Source: W0P28-013 sp963621145
Lineage (GTDB): Bacteria > Bacteroidota > Bacteroidia > Bacteroidales > Paludibacteraceae
NCBI GenBank assembly: GCA_963621145.1
Contig: CAVFDI010000031.1
Coordinates: 1-21,761 of the forward strand
Length of the DNA stretch: 21,761 nt
Reading direction: 5' to 3'
In this document: in pieces, positions 8,477-15,185 of the stretch
Numbering within the stretch: the stretch's first letter is position 1
Layout: every line of letters starts with the position of its first letter
Notes under the pieces: model-generated
What the model saw: only the letters and a program-made list of their open reading frames with translations
What the model was told of the DNA's origin: nothing
Databases searched by the model: none
Program-made: the position numbers and the translations under genes

Positions 8477-8515
8477 AAAATCCGCATAACTCTGACGAGT
8501 TATGCGGATTTTTTT
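8477..8515 (+). terminator. Rho-independent terminator of dnaK
   Basis: A perfect hairpin pairs TCCGCATAACTC (8481-8492) with GAGTTATGCGGA (8497-8508) around the loop TGAC, extended by A-T pairs, and followed by T7 (8509-8515). It begins 27 bp after the dnaK stop. Confidence 0.93.
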
Positions 8516-8520
8516 CGGAT

Positions 8521-8726
8521 TGCAAGTTCTTAATGCTTCAAGCGCAGGAATTCAAATCCTGCGCCTGGTTGTTTTAGGATTTGTAATCCGTTGAAAAAAC
8601 GAGAGGACGCACGCAGTACGCCTCTACGTTAATTCGATGATTGAAATCTCGCCACGTCCCTACAATTTTCAGTAGAACGAAAAGCTGCAAAAAACAGATC
8701 CCGACGGCGATTGCGTCGAGACCTGT
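8521..8726 (-). repeat. Run of hairpin-forming intergenic repeats between dnaK and proS
   Basis: This gene-free stretch is a row of small inverted repeats. GCGCAGGA pairs with TCCTGCGC (8542-8549, 8557-8564). GGATT pairs with AATCC (8577-8581, 8585-8589). AGAGG pairs with CCTCT (8602-8606, 8621-8625) with six A's at 8594-8599, giving a T-run on the minus strand. Last is a 13-bp stem with two wobble pairs (8694-8706 with 8714-8726), flanked by A's at 8689-8694, which reads as a terminator on the minus strand. Between them is AATCATCGAATTA (minus, 8642-8630), also present at 21676-21688. No coding sequence is supported here. Confidence 0.55.
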
Positions 8727-8853
8727 CCTCTTGTTAACCCTTTCTCTTTTTGAAAAACTAGTCGTTGCGTTTTTTTCATCTTAATAGATGGCGTGTTATA
8801 AACTTCTGCATTGGCTAGTTCCGTTTTTGATATGCAAATGGCGTGCCAAAGTG

Positions 8854-8886
8854 CAAAAATCCCGATCTTGCATGCGCAAAATCGGG
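8854..8886 (-). terminator. Rho-independent terminator of proS
   Basis: On the minus strand CCCGATTTTGC (8886-8876) pairs with GCAAGATCGGG (8871-8861) around a four-base loop, with one wobble pair, followed by a T5 run (8859-8855). It begins about 29 bp after the proS stop. A second terminator-like hairpin for the same strand lies at 8689-8726. Confidence 0.85.
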
Positions 8887-8914
8887 AATTGTCTTGTTTG
8901 TAAGCACTTGAAAA

Positions 8915-10393
8915 TCAGTAACTTCTAGCAATTACCACGCGACAAGCCGAAGGTTTGCCTGTAACCATACATTTGCCTGGAGTTTTGTCGCCTTCGAGCG
9001 GAATGCAGCGAATGGTGGCTTTGGTTTCTTCCTTTATTTTCTCTTCGGTTTCGGGCGTGCCGTCCCAGTGGCAGAGAAGGAATCCGCCTTTTTCGATTTC
9101 CTCTTTGAATTCGTCGTACGAGTTCACCTCGCGAGTCATCGATTGGCGCATCTTCAGGGCTTTTTGGTAGATATTATCTTGAATCTCGTCGAGTAGATGT
9201 GCTATGTATTCGTCGATTCCTTCGATGTTGTGTGTCGATTTTTCGAGTGTATCGCGGCGCATCAGTTCCACGGTGCCATTTTCGAGATCGCGGCTGCCAA
9301 TGGCCAAACGCACAGGCACGCCTTTCAGTTCGTAATCGGCAAATTTGAAGCCAGGGCGCTTGTTGTCGGCGTTGTCGTATTTCACCGAAATGCCGCGGTT
9401 GCGCAGTTTCTCGACTATTCCAGCCACTTTTTCGTCGATTTGGTGCAGTTGCTCGTCGTTTTTGTAGATTGGCACAATCACCACTTGAATTGGCGCAAGG
9501 CGTGGTGGCAGCACTAGTCCGTTGTCGTCGCTGTGGGTCATGATGAGCGCGCCCATCAAGCGGGTGGAGCAGCCCCACGAGGTGGCCCAAACATATTCCA
9601 ACTTGTTCTCTTTGTTCACAAACTGCACATCGAAAGCCTTGGCAAAATTTTGTCCGAGGAAGTGCGAAGTGCCCGACTGCAGCGCTTTACCGTCCTGCAT
9701 CATGGCCTCGATGGTGTAAGTGTCGAGTGCACCTGCAAAGCGTTCGTTGGCGGTTTTCACGCCACGAATAACAGGCACAGCCATATATTTTTCGGCAAAA
9801 TTGGCGTAAAGATTGAGCATTTCCATGGCTTTGGCTTCGGCCTCTTCGCGCGTGGCATGGGCGGTGTGACCTTCTTGCCAAAGAAATTCGCTGGTGCGCA
9901 AAAACAGTCGCGTGCGCATCTCCCAACGCATCACATTGCACCACTGGTTGCAGAGCAATGGCAGGTCGCGCCACGATTTAATCCAGTTTTTGTAGGTGTT
10001 CCAAATGATGGTTTCCGATGTGGGACGAACAATCAGTTCTTCTTCCAATTTCGCCTCGGGGTCGACAATCACGCCGCTGCCGTTTGGGTCATTTTTCAAG
10101 CGATAGTGCGTTACCACGGCGCACTCTTTGGCGAAACCTTCGACATGTTCGGCCTCGCGACAGAGAAACGATTTCGGAATAAGCAGGGGAAAATAGGCAT
10201 TCTGCACGCCAGTCTGCTTGAACATCTCGTCCATCAGATGTTGCATTTTCTCCCAAATGGCGTAGCCGTAAGGTTTTATCACCATGCAGCCGCGCACTGC
10301 CGCCTGTTCGGCCAAATCGGCCTTCACGACTAGTTCGTTGTACCACTGCGAATAGTTTTCGCTGCGTTTTGTTAGATTTTTAAGTTCTGCCAT
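8915..10393 (-). CDS. proS: Prolyl-tRNA synthetase, short archaeal/eukaryotic-like type
   Basis: A 492-residue class II aminoacyl-tRNA synthetase that charges tRNA-Pro. Visible motifs: RPTSET (123-128), RTSEFLWQEGHTAH (166-179, motif 2 region), GTSHFLGQNF (241-250) and GCSTRLMGAL (274-283, motif 3). The anticodon-binding domain spans about 300-400. The C-terminal domain carries Cys441, Cys463, Cys475 and Cys484, consistent with the zinc-binding domain of this subtype. The insertion (editing) domain of the longer bacterial type is absent; this is the form usual in Bacteroidota. The ATG at 10391-10393 gives the standard N-terminus. The leader is unusual: a possible -7 element overlaps a repeat (10515-10522), and a GC-rich inverted-repeat segment lies in between (10401-10515). 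Confidence 0.97.
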   Translation of the reverse strand: MAELKNLTKRSENYSQWYNELVVKADLAEQAAVRGCMVIKPYGYAIWEKMQHLMDEMFKQTGVQNAYFPLLIPKSFLCREAEHVEGFAKECAVVTHYRLKNDPNGSGVIVDPEAKLEEELIVRPTSETIIWNTYKNWIKSWRDLPLLCNQWCNVMRWEMRTRLFLRTSEFLWQEGHTAHATREEAEAKAMEMLNLYANFAEKYMAVPVIRGVKTANERFAGALDTYTIEAMMQDGKALQSGTSHFLGQNFAKAFDVQFVNKENKLEYVWATSWGCSTRLMGALIMTHSDDNGLVLPPRLAPIQVVIVPIYKNDEQLHQIDEKVAGIVEKLRNRGISVKYDNADNKRPGFKFADYELKGVPVRLAIGSRDLENGTVELMRRDTLEKSTHNIEGIDEYIAHLLDEIQDNIYQKALKMRQSMTREVNSYDEFKEEIEKGGFLLCHWDGTPETEEKIKEETKATIRCIPLEGDKTPGKCMVTGKPSACRVVIARSY

Positions 10394-10400
10394 GTTATTA

Positions 10401-10492
10401 TTTCAAATTTTATTTGATTTTTGCTCCGCTCGGCATTGCTCAAACGAGTTTGGCGCTGCTCTCGCTTATCGCAAAAATTCAGATTTCAAATT
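10401..10492. repeat. Inverted-repeat segment in the proS leader, possibly a very small insertion
   Basis: ATTTTTGC (10417-10424) and GCAAAAAT (10471-10478) are 8-bp inverted repeats around a 46-bp GC-richer core. The core contains CAAAC-GA-GTTTG. TTTCAAATT occurs as a direct repeat on both outer sides (10401-10409, 10484-10492). The layout resembles a miniature insertion with a target duplication, but the flanks are A/T-rich and could match by chance. A separate GCGGT/ACCGC hairpin (10495-10499, 10511-10515) adjoins it. Confidence 0.4.
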
Positions 10493-10514
10493 GGGCGGTG
10501 AACCTGTCGAACCG

Positions 10515-10522
10515 CAAAATTA
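10515..10522 (-). promoter_or_regulatory. Possible -7 promoter element of proS
   Basis: The minus strand reads TAATTTTG, a TAnnTTTG match, immediately after the stop codon of the 107-residue gene and about 120 bp upstream of the proS ATG. There is no TTTG at the expected -33 position. The motif shares bases with the trailer repeat at 10518-10535, so a chance match is possible. Confidence 0.4.
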
Positions 10523-10535
10523 TCAATTGTCAATT
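10518..10535 (-). repeat. AATTGACAATTGATAATT trailer overlapping a stop codon
   Basis: An 18-bp word identical to the one at 18161-18178. Here it encodes the last residues (IDN) and the TGA stop (10523-10525) of the 107-residue protein. Confidence 0.65.
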
Positions 10536-10846
10536 ATTTTGGTTGTTGTGTTTTCGGTTATCTGGAAATTGGTGGGCGTAAGGTCGTGCCAAACGAGCAG
10601 ATTACCATTGTAACCAACCGTCAGCGGCTCTGCCAACGTTCCGACCAATTGACCAACAACGCACTTTTCTTTCGGGACGAATGTTGTTAGCAATCCGTTG
10701 AAAAAGAGTGTGTTAGCAGGTTCTGAGGCGCACCCCGAAAGTTCAAAAATATGTTGCACTACGCCAGCATCGTCCATCTCCACCACCGCATTTAGTAGCA
10801 GGTGGTCGGCATCGATCATAACCCTATTTGCCGCTATTCTTTTCAT
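10523..10846 (-). CDS. Short protein resembling an amidohydrolase without its catalytic barrel
   Basis: A 107-residue protein starting MKRIAANRVM. It overlaps the end of the DUF4296 gene by 23 bp, so the two are probably translated together. Residues 1-58 resemble the N-terminal strands of Bacteroidota amidohydrolases: a basic start, EMDDAGVVQHI, then FFNGLLTTFVP where such enzymes have a NG-x-hydrophobic-PGFVNxHCHLE stretch. Residues about 64-107 (LVGTLAEPLTVGYNGNLLVWHDLTPTNFQITENTTTKII) resemble their C-terminal strands. The metal-binding HxH motif and the TIM barrel between are missing. This would leave only the small composite beta domain. The similarity is judged by eye. It could be an evolved short protein or the remnant of an internal deletion. 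The C-terminal IDN and stop come from a repeat word. Confidence 0.7.
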   Translation of the reverse strand: MKRIAANRVMIDADHLLLNAVVEMDDAGVVQHIFELSGCASEPANTLFFNGLLTTFVPKEKCVVGQLVGTLAEPLTVGYNGNLLVWHDLTPTNFQITENTTTKIIDN

Positions 10847-11801
10847 TTCTTCGTAGATTGTGCATTTGCTGTTGGTGGCGCAAATTCTGCGTTGGCAGCG
10901 GAATGGATCTTCTTCCTATCTCTGATTTTGCTCCTGATTTTTTGCTCTTGTCCAACGAAATTGTGTCGTTTTCGGCTTTTGTCTCGATGGCGTGAATAGA
11001 GTCGAGCCGCTGGCGCAAAGTGCTGTCGATCTGCACATTTCCGGTGTTGTAGTAGCGCCACAAACGCACACTGTCGATGCGAACTGGCGGCATGGTGTCG
11101 CTGTTGGTTGTGAGAAAATAACCATGTAACTTGCTGATTTTCAGTGTGTCTGTAGTCTCCAAACGCACGCGGTAGCGATAAGTCGCAAGGCTGTCGTTCA
11201 GGCGATAGACAATGCTGTCGGCGTAACCACGCTCGTAGTCGACAAACAGCTTCAGATAGGTCGCAGGCGTGAGCGAATCGCGTTCGGCACGCTGGCAGAA
11301 AGTCCAGATGTATTTTTCGCCAACGCCAAACAGCGCGGTGTCGGCAATTTCGAAATGCAACGAATCGTATTTTGCTGCGGTGGTGCGCAGTGCTATTGGG
11401 CGCAACCAGATGTTCAAACTGTCGATGACGTGCCGAAATTCGGGGTTCTCTTCGGGGTGAAATGCGTAATTTTTTACTTCGTCTTGGCGATTTTCAATCA
11501 GTTTCACGGTCTCTTCGTAAACCTCGCTGTAGATGCGCGGGTGGCGTGCGTACCAATCGACCGAATGGTTGAATTCGTCGCGTGTGATTCCGTGCTTTTC
11601 AAACACTTTCTCGAAACAGCCGCGTTTCGATGTGTAGTCGTTGTATTTGTAACTCTGCCCTGCAATAGCCTCGGCAATATGCACATCGGCAAGCACTTCG
11701 GCCATTTTTTTGCGACTCATCACACCGACGGGCACTTCGCAAGCGGTCAGCAGCAGCATTGCCACCAACATTGTTACGCCATATTGCCAAAATCGCCTCA
11801 T
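10824..11801 (-). CDS. DUF4296 domain lipoprotein
   Basis: A 325-residue predicted lipoprotein. The signal peptide ends in the lipobox LLTAC with Cys21 as the lipidation site. The DUF4296 domain follows at about 28-115 (RKKMAEVLADVHIAEAI, then a FEKHGITRDEFNHSVDWYARHP stretch). The region after about residue 120 is mainly beta-like and ends in a basic, low-complexity tail; I do not recognise a domain there. DUF4296 proteins are Bacteroidota-specific and of unknown function. The start ATG overlaps the lspA stop by 4 bp (ATGA), so the lipoprotein and the signal peptidase that would process it are translationally linked. The next gene overlaps its 3' end by 23 bp. Confidence 0.88.
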   Translation of the reverse strand: MRRFWQYGVTMLVAMLLLTACEVPVGVMSRKKMAEVLADVHIAEAIAGQSYKYNDYTSKRGCFEKVFEKHGITRDEFNHSVDWYARHPRIYSEVYEETVKLIENRQDEVKNYAFHPEENPEFRHVIDSLNIWLRPIALRTTAAKYDSLHFEIADTALFGVGEKYIWTFCQRAERDSLTPATYLKLFVDYERGYADSIVYRLNDSLATYRYRVRLETTDTLKISKLHGYFLTTNSDTMPPVRIDSVRLWRYYNTGNVQIDSTLRQRLDSIHAIETKAENDTISLDKSKKSGAKSEIGRRSIPLPTQNLRHQQQMHNLRRNEKNSGK

Positions 11802-12442
11802 TTTTCTGCGTTTTCGTCTGTTTTTGCCGATTTTTTCTTGCTGAAATAGCGTTCGAACGAGGTGTTAAAATCTTTCTGAAAGAAAATAATCAGCACTACT
11901 ATGCCCACTGTGATGAACGAGTCGGCAAGGTTGAACACTGGACTGAAAAAGATTTCGCCGCCGAGCCACGGCATCCAATCGGGAAAAGTGAAAAGCGGAA
12001 AATAGAACATATCCACCACTTTTCCTTGCAAAAATGGCGCGTAACCGCCCGCTGCAGGTAGGAATTCGGCCACTTGCGTGTAGGTGCTTTCGCCGAAACA
12101 GAGTCCGTAGAACATGCAATCGATGATGTTGCCCACTGCGCCCGCCAAAATGGCAGCCACGCAAAGCAGGTAGCCGTTGCGCCAACCGTCGCGCACGAGC
12201 CGCACAATGTACCAAACAATGAAGCCCGAAAGCACTATGCGAAAGAGTGTGAGCAGCAGTTTTGGCCCGAAACTCATGCCAAATGCCATACCGGGATTTT
12301 CGATGAAAACCAACTGAAACCAGTCGAAAATTTCAACCGATTCGCCCAGTGTGAAGTGTGTTTTTATGTAGATTTTTAGTGCTTGATCGAGCAGCAAAAC
12401 CGCGGCTACAAACGACCAAACGAGCAGGTGTTTCTTCTTCAT
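11798..12442 (-). CDS. lspA: Lipoprotein signal peptidase LspA (signal peptidase II)
   Basis: A 214-residue inner-membrane aspartyl protease that removes signal peptides from diacylated prolipoproteins. Four hydrophobic segments are visible. The catalytic aspartates are D108 in GAVGNIID and D174 in FNLADSFITVG. The Asp108 neighbour is Cys rather than the common Arg. The roughly 60-residue stretch between the aspartates is long, as is usual in Bacteroidota. The frame is open for 26 more codons, but the ATG at 12440-12442 gives the normal N-terminus (MKKKHLLVW) and a -7 promoter element (12487-12494) lies inside the extension. It heads an overlapping three-gene set with the DUF4296 lipoprotein and the 107-residue protein. 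Confidence 0.96.
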   Translation of the reverse strand: MKKKHLLVWSFVAAVLLLDQALKIYIKTHFTLGESVEIFDWFQLVFIENPGMAFGMSFGPKLLLTLFRIVLSGFIVWYIVRLVRDGWRNGYLLCVAAILAGAVGNIIDCMFYGLCFGESTYTQVAEFLPAAGGYAPFLQGKVVDMFYFPLFTFPDWMPWLGGEIFFSPVFNLADSFITVGIVVLIIFFQKDFNTSFERYFSKKKSAKTDENAEK

Positions 12443-12486
12443 CTCGTCAATATTTGGCGCAAAAAAATGGGCTTCTGCACAAACTG

Positions 12487-12494
12487 CAAAGTTA
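12487..12494 (-). promoter_or_regulatory. -7 promoter element of the lspA operon
   Basis: The minus strand reads TAACTTTG, matching TAnnTTTG, about 45 bp upstream of the lspA ATG and after the stop of the HD gene. The -33 position shows no clear TTTG. Confidence 0.6.
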
Positions 12495-12533
12495 CAAAAT
12501 TTTGTGGAATTTTCCGACACCTCGAAATTGCCA

Positions 12534-13745
12534 TCAAATTGGCAGGTGGCAAAGGTAGGTTTTCTTCACATGTTTTTCCAGAAATTGCTGGTCGATGATG
12601 TCGGAAATGTCGGCAATGTCGCGCACGGTGCCATCGCGCAAAAGCACAAGAATTTGCTCTTCGCGATTGTCGTATGTGCTGGTGGTAACTGTCTGTTCTT
12701 CAAAGAAATAGCGTGCTTCGTGTAGCGAAACTCTGAAGTGGTCGGCATATTTTTGCAGCAGCGCATTGCGTTCGTCGTTGGCGAGCGGCTTACCGATGGC
12801 AGTTTTGAAAAGATGTCTGTCGATGAATGCTTTTGCGAGCGTGCTAAGCACTGTGTCTGGGTTTGTAGTCCATACTTTTACGGCCGAAATCAGATCTGAA
12901 TCGTCGAGCGCGACGAATTGTTGCAGTGCATTGTCGTCGAATTTTGCGGCATCAATCTTGTTTTCGATGAAAAATTGCAATGCTGGCGTGGCTTCGAGGT
13001 GTGTGCCGTTGGCGGCCAGCTCTTGTGCGCGGCGCAAAATCTGAATCAGCATTTTTTCGGCAGCCACCGAGGTTTTGTGCAGATAGACCTGCCAATACAT
13101 GAAACGGCGCGCAACCAGAAAATTTTCGATGCTGTAGATGCCGTTTTGTTCCACCACCAATTTGTCGTCGTGCATGTTCAGCATGTTGATGATGCGTGCC
13201 GAGCCAATTCTGCCTTCTGCCACGCCTGTGAAAAAGCAGTCGCGCTGCAGATAATCCATGCGGTCCATGTCGAGTTGGCTGCTGATGAGTTGGTGAAGAA
13301 AGTGCTTGGGATATTTATCTTCGAAAATGCTGATGGCCATGTCGAGCCTGCCGCCCATCTCGGCGTTCATCTTTTGCATCAGACGGAGCGAAATCTCTTC
13401 GTGCGAAATGCCGTGTGTGAGCGTGTGTTCAAGTACGTGCGAGAATGGTCCGTGACCGATGTCGTGCATCAAGATGGCTGCCAAAACACCTTCGGCTTCG
13501 GCATCGGTTATGTTGTTGCCTTTCTGCAGTAAGTGTTTTATGGCTTGGCGTGTAAGGTGCATGGCGCCGAGCGAGTGGAGCAGTCGCGTGTGCTGCGCTC
13601 CGGGATAAACAAATGCCGATAAACCTAATTGTTTTATGCGCTGAAGTCGCTGAAAATAAGGATGTTGTACAATTTCAAAAAGTAGTCCGTCGGGAATGCC
13701 GATGAATCCCCAAACGGGATCGTTTATTATTTTTCGTTCACTCAT
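12534..13745 (-). CDS. HD domain phosphohydrolase
   Basis: A 403-residue metal-dependent phosphohydrolase of the SAMHD1/dGTPase-like HD group. The conserved elements are in order: HTRLLHSLG with His57, the HD doublet His94-Asp95 in MHDIGHGPFSH, and a downstream Asp in LDMDRMDYLQRDCFF. The N-terminal NDPVWGFIGIPDGLLFEIVQHPYFQRLQRIKQLG is typical of this family (COG1078). The likely substrates are nucleoside triphosphates, but this is not shown. Its ATG lies 8 bp inside the end of the mltF-like gene (ATGAGTGA), so the two are probably translationally coupled. No hairpin terminator is seen after it; the lspA promoter follows at once. Confidence 0.93.
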   Translation of the reverse strand: MSERKIINDPVWGFIGIPDGLLFEIVQHPYFQRLQRIKQLGLSAFVYPGAQHTRLLHSLGAMHLTRQAIKHLLQKGNNITDAEAEGVLAAILMHDIGHGPFSHVLEHTLTHGISHEEISLRLMQKMNAEMGGRLDMAISIFEDKYPKHFLHQLISSQLDMDRMDYLQRDCFFTGVAEGRIGSARIINMLNMHDDKLVVEQNGIYSIENFLVARRFMYWQVYLHKTSVAAEKMLIQILRRAQELAANGTHLEATPALQFFIENKIDAAKFDDNALQQFVALDDSDLISAVKVWTTNPDTVLSTLAKAFIDRHLFKTAIGKPLANDERNALLQKYADHFRVSLHEARYFFEEQTVTTSTYDNREEQILVLLRDGTVRDIADISDIIDQQFLEKHVKKTYLCHLPI

Positions 13746-15120
13746 TTTTCGGTTCAGTTTTTTCGAGATATTGGTTGTAGGTGTCGAAAACGTCGTTCAC
13801 GTAACGCACTGTGTGGTTGCCGCGGAAATAGCCGTAGGTGCAGACCGAATCGTTGTAGTATTCAGGTTCCGATTTCAGCATAAGATATTTTTCGGCAATG
13901 CGCCATTCGTTTGGATTTTCGCCATATTTTGTGGCCAATGCGCGCGCGTCGAGAATGTGCGCTGGCCCTGCGTTGTACGATGCTAACACAAATTTTGTGC
14001 GTTCCATTGGATCTTCCACACTGGTGTAGATGCGGTCGAGCCACGCAATGTATTTTGTCGATGCGGCAATGGCAGGTTCGGCTTGGAAAATGGTGTTCGA
14101 ATCGAGCCCATATTTTGCGCCTGTGCCAGGCATCATTTGCATCAGACCGAGTGCGCCAACCGACGATATGGCGTTGGTGTCGAAGTGCGATTCGTTGAAC
14201 GCCAGCGACGCCAACATGCGCCAATCCCAGCCAATTTGCGGAGCGTAGTGCTTGAAGTGTTGGTCGAATGGCGACAGCGCGCCGCGTGGAATAGATGCGT
14301 GAATGTCTTTGTAGTAGCGACTTTTGGCGTATTTCTGGTGCGTCTGTTTGTAAAAATTCGATTGCACCACTTTGTCGCCCCAAGCATTGAGCGAAGCCAA
14401 CAGTTTTGGCGATGTTTTGCGTACTGCCCATGCCATGGGTTGCGGCAGACCTATCTGCAAGTTGATGTCGAGATTGCGCAATGTCATGCGACTGAGTTTT
14501 GCCAAATCGACATCGGCTACGGTGGCAGGAATTTCGCCTTTCGACACCATCAGCACTAGTTGGTCGATGCTCAGGCTGTCGGGTGCGGCTTCAATGTCGA
14601 TTCCGCCGCCGAGTTCATCGTTCAGATGTTGTAGTCGAAGCCAGTATTTGTTGTCTTTTTTCGAAACGATGGTGCGCCCTACAAGGTCGGTAACGTCGGT
14701 TGCCATCTCCACGGCGCGGCGCTGCACCAGCACGGGATACGACTGCACTGTGCGATCGACAAACGCCATATCTTCTTTGTTGGCTTTTGAGCAGGCGTAG
14801 CGGTAGGCAATCACGTCGCCAGTGCCGTCGAGCAGTCGCTCTTTCATCTCCTCGATGCTTTGTGCTACAATTAGCCGCACCTGCACGCCAATTTGGTCGG
14901 CATAGTTGCGCACAAGGTCGTATTCGTAGCCCATATCTTCGTCGCCCGACACAAAATACGACATGGAATTGACCATGGTGATGACGCGCAATTCGCCACT
15001 TTCGACTATCTCGTCAAGGTCGCGACTGTCGCTCTCGTGGCTTGCACCATCGCAGGCAGTAAGCAGGCAAGAAAGAGCGCAAACTGCCACGGAAAATGCT
15101 ATTCTGCTGATTTTTGCCAT
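13738..15120 (-). CDS. mltF: MltF-like membrane-bound lytic transglycosylase (lipoprotein)
   Basis: A 460-residue lipoprotein with the MltF architecture. The signal peptide ends in LLTAC with Cys23 as lipidation site. A periplasmic solute-binding-protein-like domain spans about 40-255. A C-terminal SLT lytic transglycosylase domain (about 285-420) has the catalytic Glu310 in LAFNESHFD and the motif GALGLMQMMPGTGAKYGL. It cleaves the MurNAc-GlcNAc bond of peptidoglycan to anhydromuropeptides; in MltF the SBP-like domain senses muropeptides and controls activity. The ATG at 15118-15120 is 11 bp from a full-consensus promoter (15131-15161). The gene overlaps the HD phosphohydrolase by 8 bp. Its lipobox is the same LLTAC as in the DUF4296 lipoprotein. 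Confidence 0.93.
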   Translation of the reverse strand: MAKISRIAFSVAVCALSCLLTACDGASHESDSRDLDEIVESGELRVITMVNSMSYFVSGDEDMGYEYDLVRNYADQIGVQVRLIVAQSIEEMKERLLDGTGDVIAYRYACSKANKEDMAFVDRTVQSYPVLVQRRAVEMATDVTDLVGRTIVSKKDNKYWLRLQHLNDELGGGIDIEAAPDSLSIDQLVLMVSKGEIPATVADVDLAKLSRMTLRNLDINLQIGLPQPMAWAVRKTSPKLLASLNAWGDKVVQSNFYKQTHQKYAKSRYYKDIHASIPRGALSPFDQHFKHYAPQIGWDWRMLASLAFNESHFDTNAISSVGALGLMQMMPGTGAKYGLDSNTIFQAEPAIAASTKYIAWLDRIYTSVEDPMERTKFVLASYNAGPAHILDARALATKYGENPNEWRIAEKYLMLKSEPEYYNDSVCTYGYFRGNHTVRYVNDVFDTYNQYLEKTEPKNE

Positions 15121-15130
15121 AACTTTCCGA

Positions 15131-15161
15131 CAAAGTTAGGCAATTTTTTTGAAATGACAAA
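15131..15161 (-). promoter_or_regulatory. mltF-HD promoter, full Bacteroidota consensus
   Basis: The minus strand reads TTTG (15161-15158), 19 bp of spacer, then TAACTTTG (15138-15131). The first eleven bases, TTTGTCATTTC, are identical to the start of the nfeD promoter. The transcript would start within about 6 bp of the ATG at 15120, giving a very short leader. Confidence 0.8.
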
Positions 15162-15185
15162 ATTTTCGTTTCCAAAAATTTTAAA

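Noticed and set aside
8670..8774. A minus-strand 36-codon frame (MKKTQRLVFQ...) downstream of proS
   Set aside because: It runs through a terminator-like hairpin and its C-terminal half is simply that hairpin translated. It looks like a chance frame across a repeat.
10401..10515. A T-box or other known riboswitch in the proS leader
   Set aside because: No T-box sequence, specifier stem or antiterminator pair could be seen, and T-boxes are not typical of Bacteroidota.
10392..10613. A plus-strand 73-codon frame between proS and the 107-residue gene
   Set aside because: It is a translation of the repeat-rich leader and part of the antisense strand of the next gene. There is no coding signal.
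12443..12520. An N-terminal extension of LspA to an upstream ATG
   Set aside because: LspA normally begins at MKKKHLLVW-like sequence, and a TAnnTTTG element lies inside the extension.
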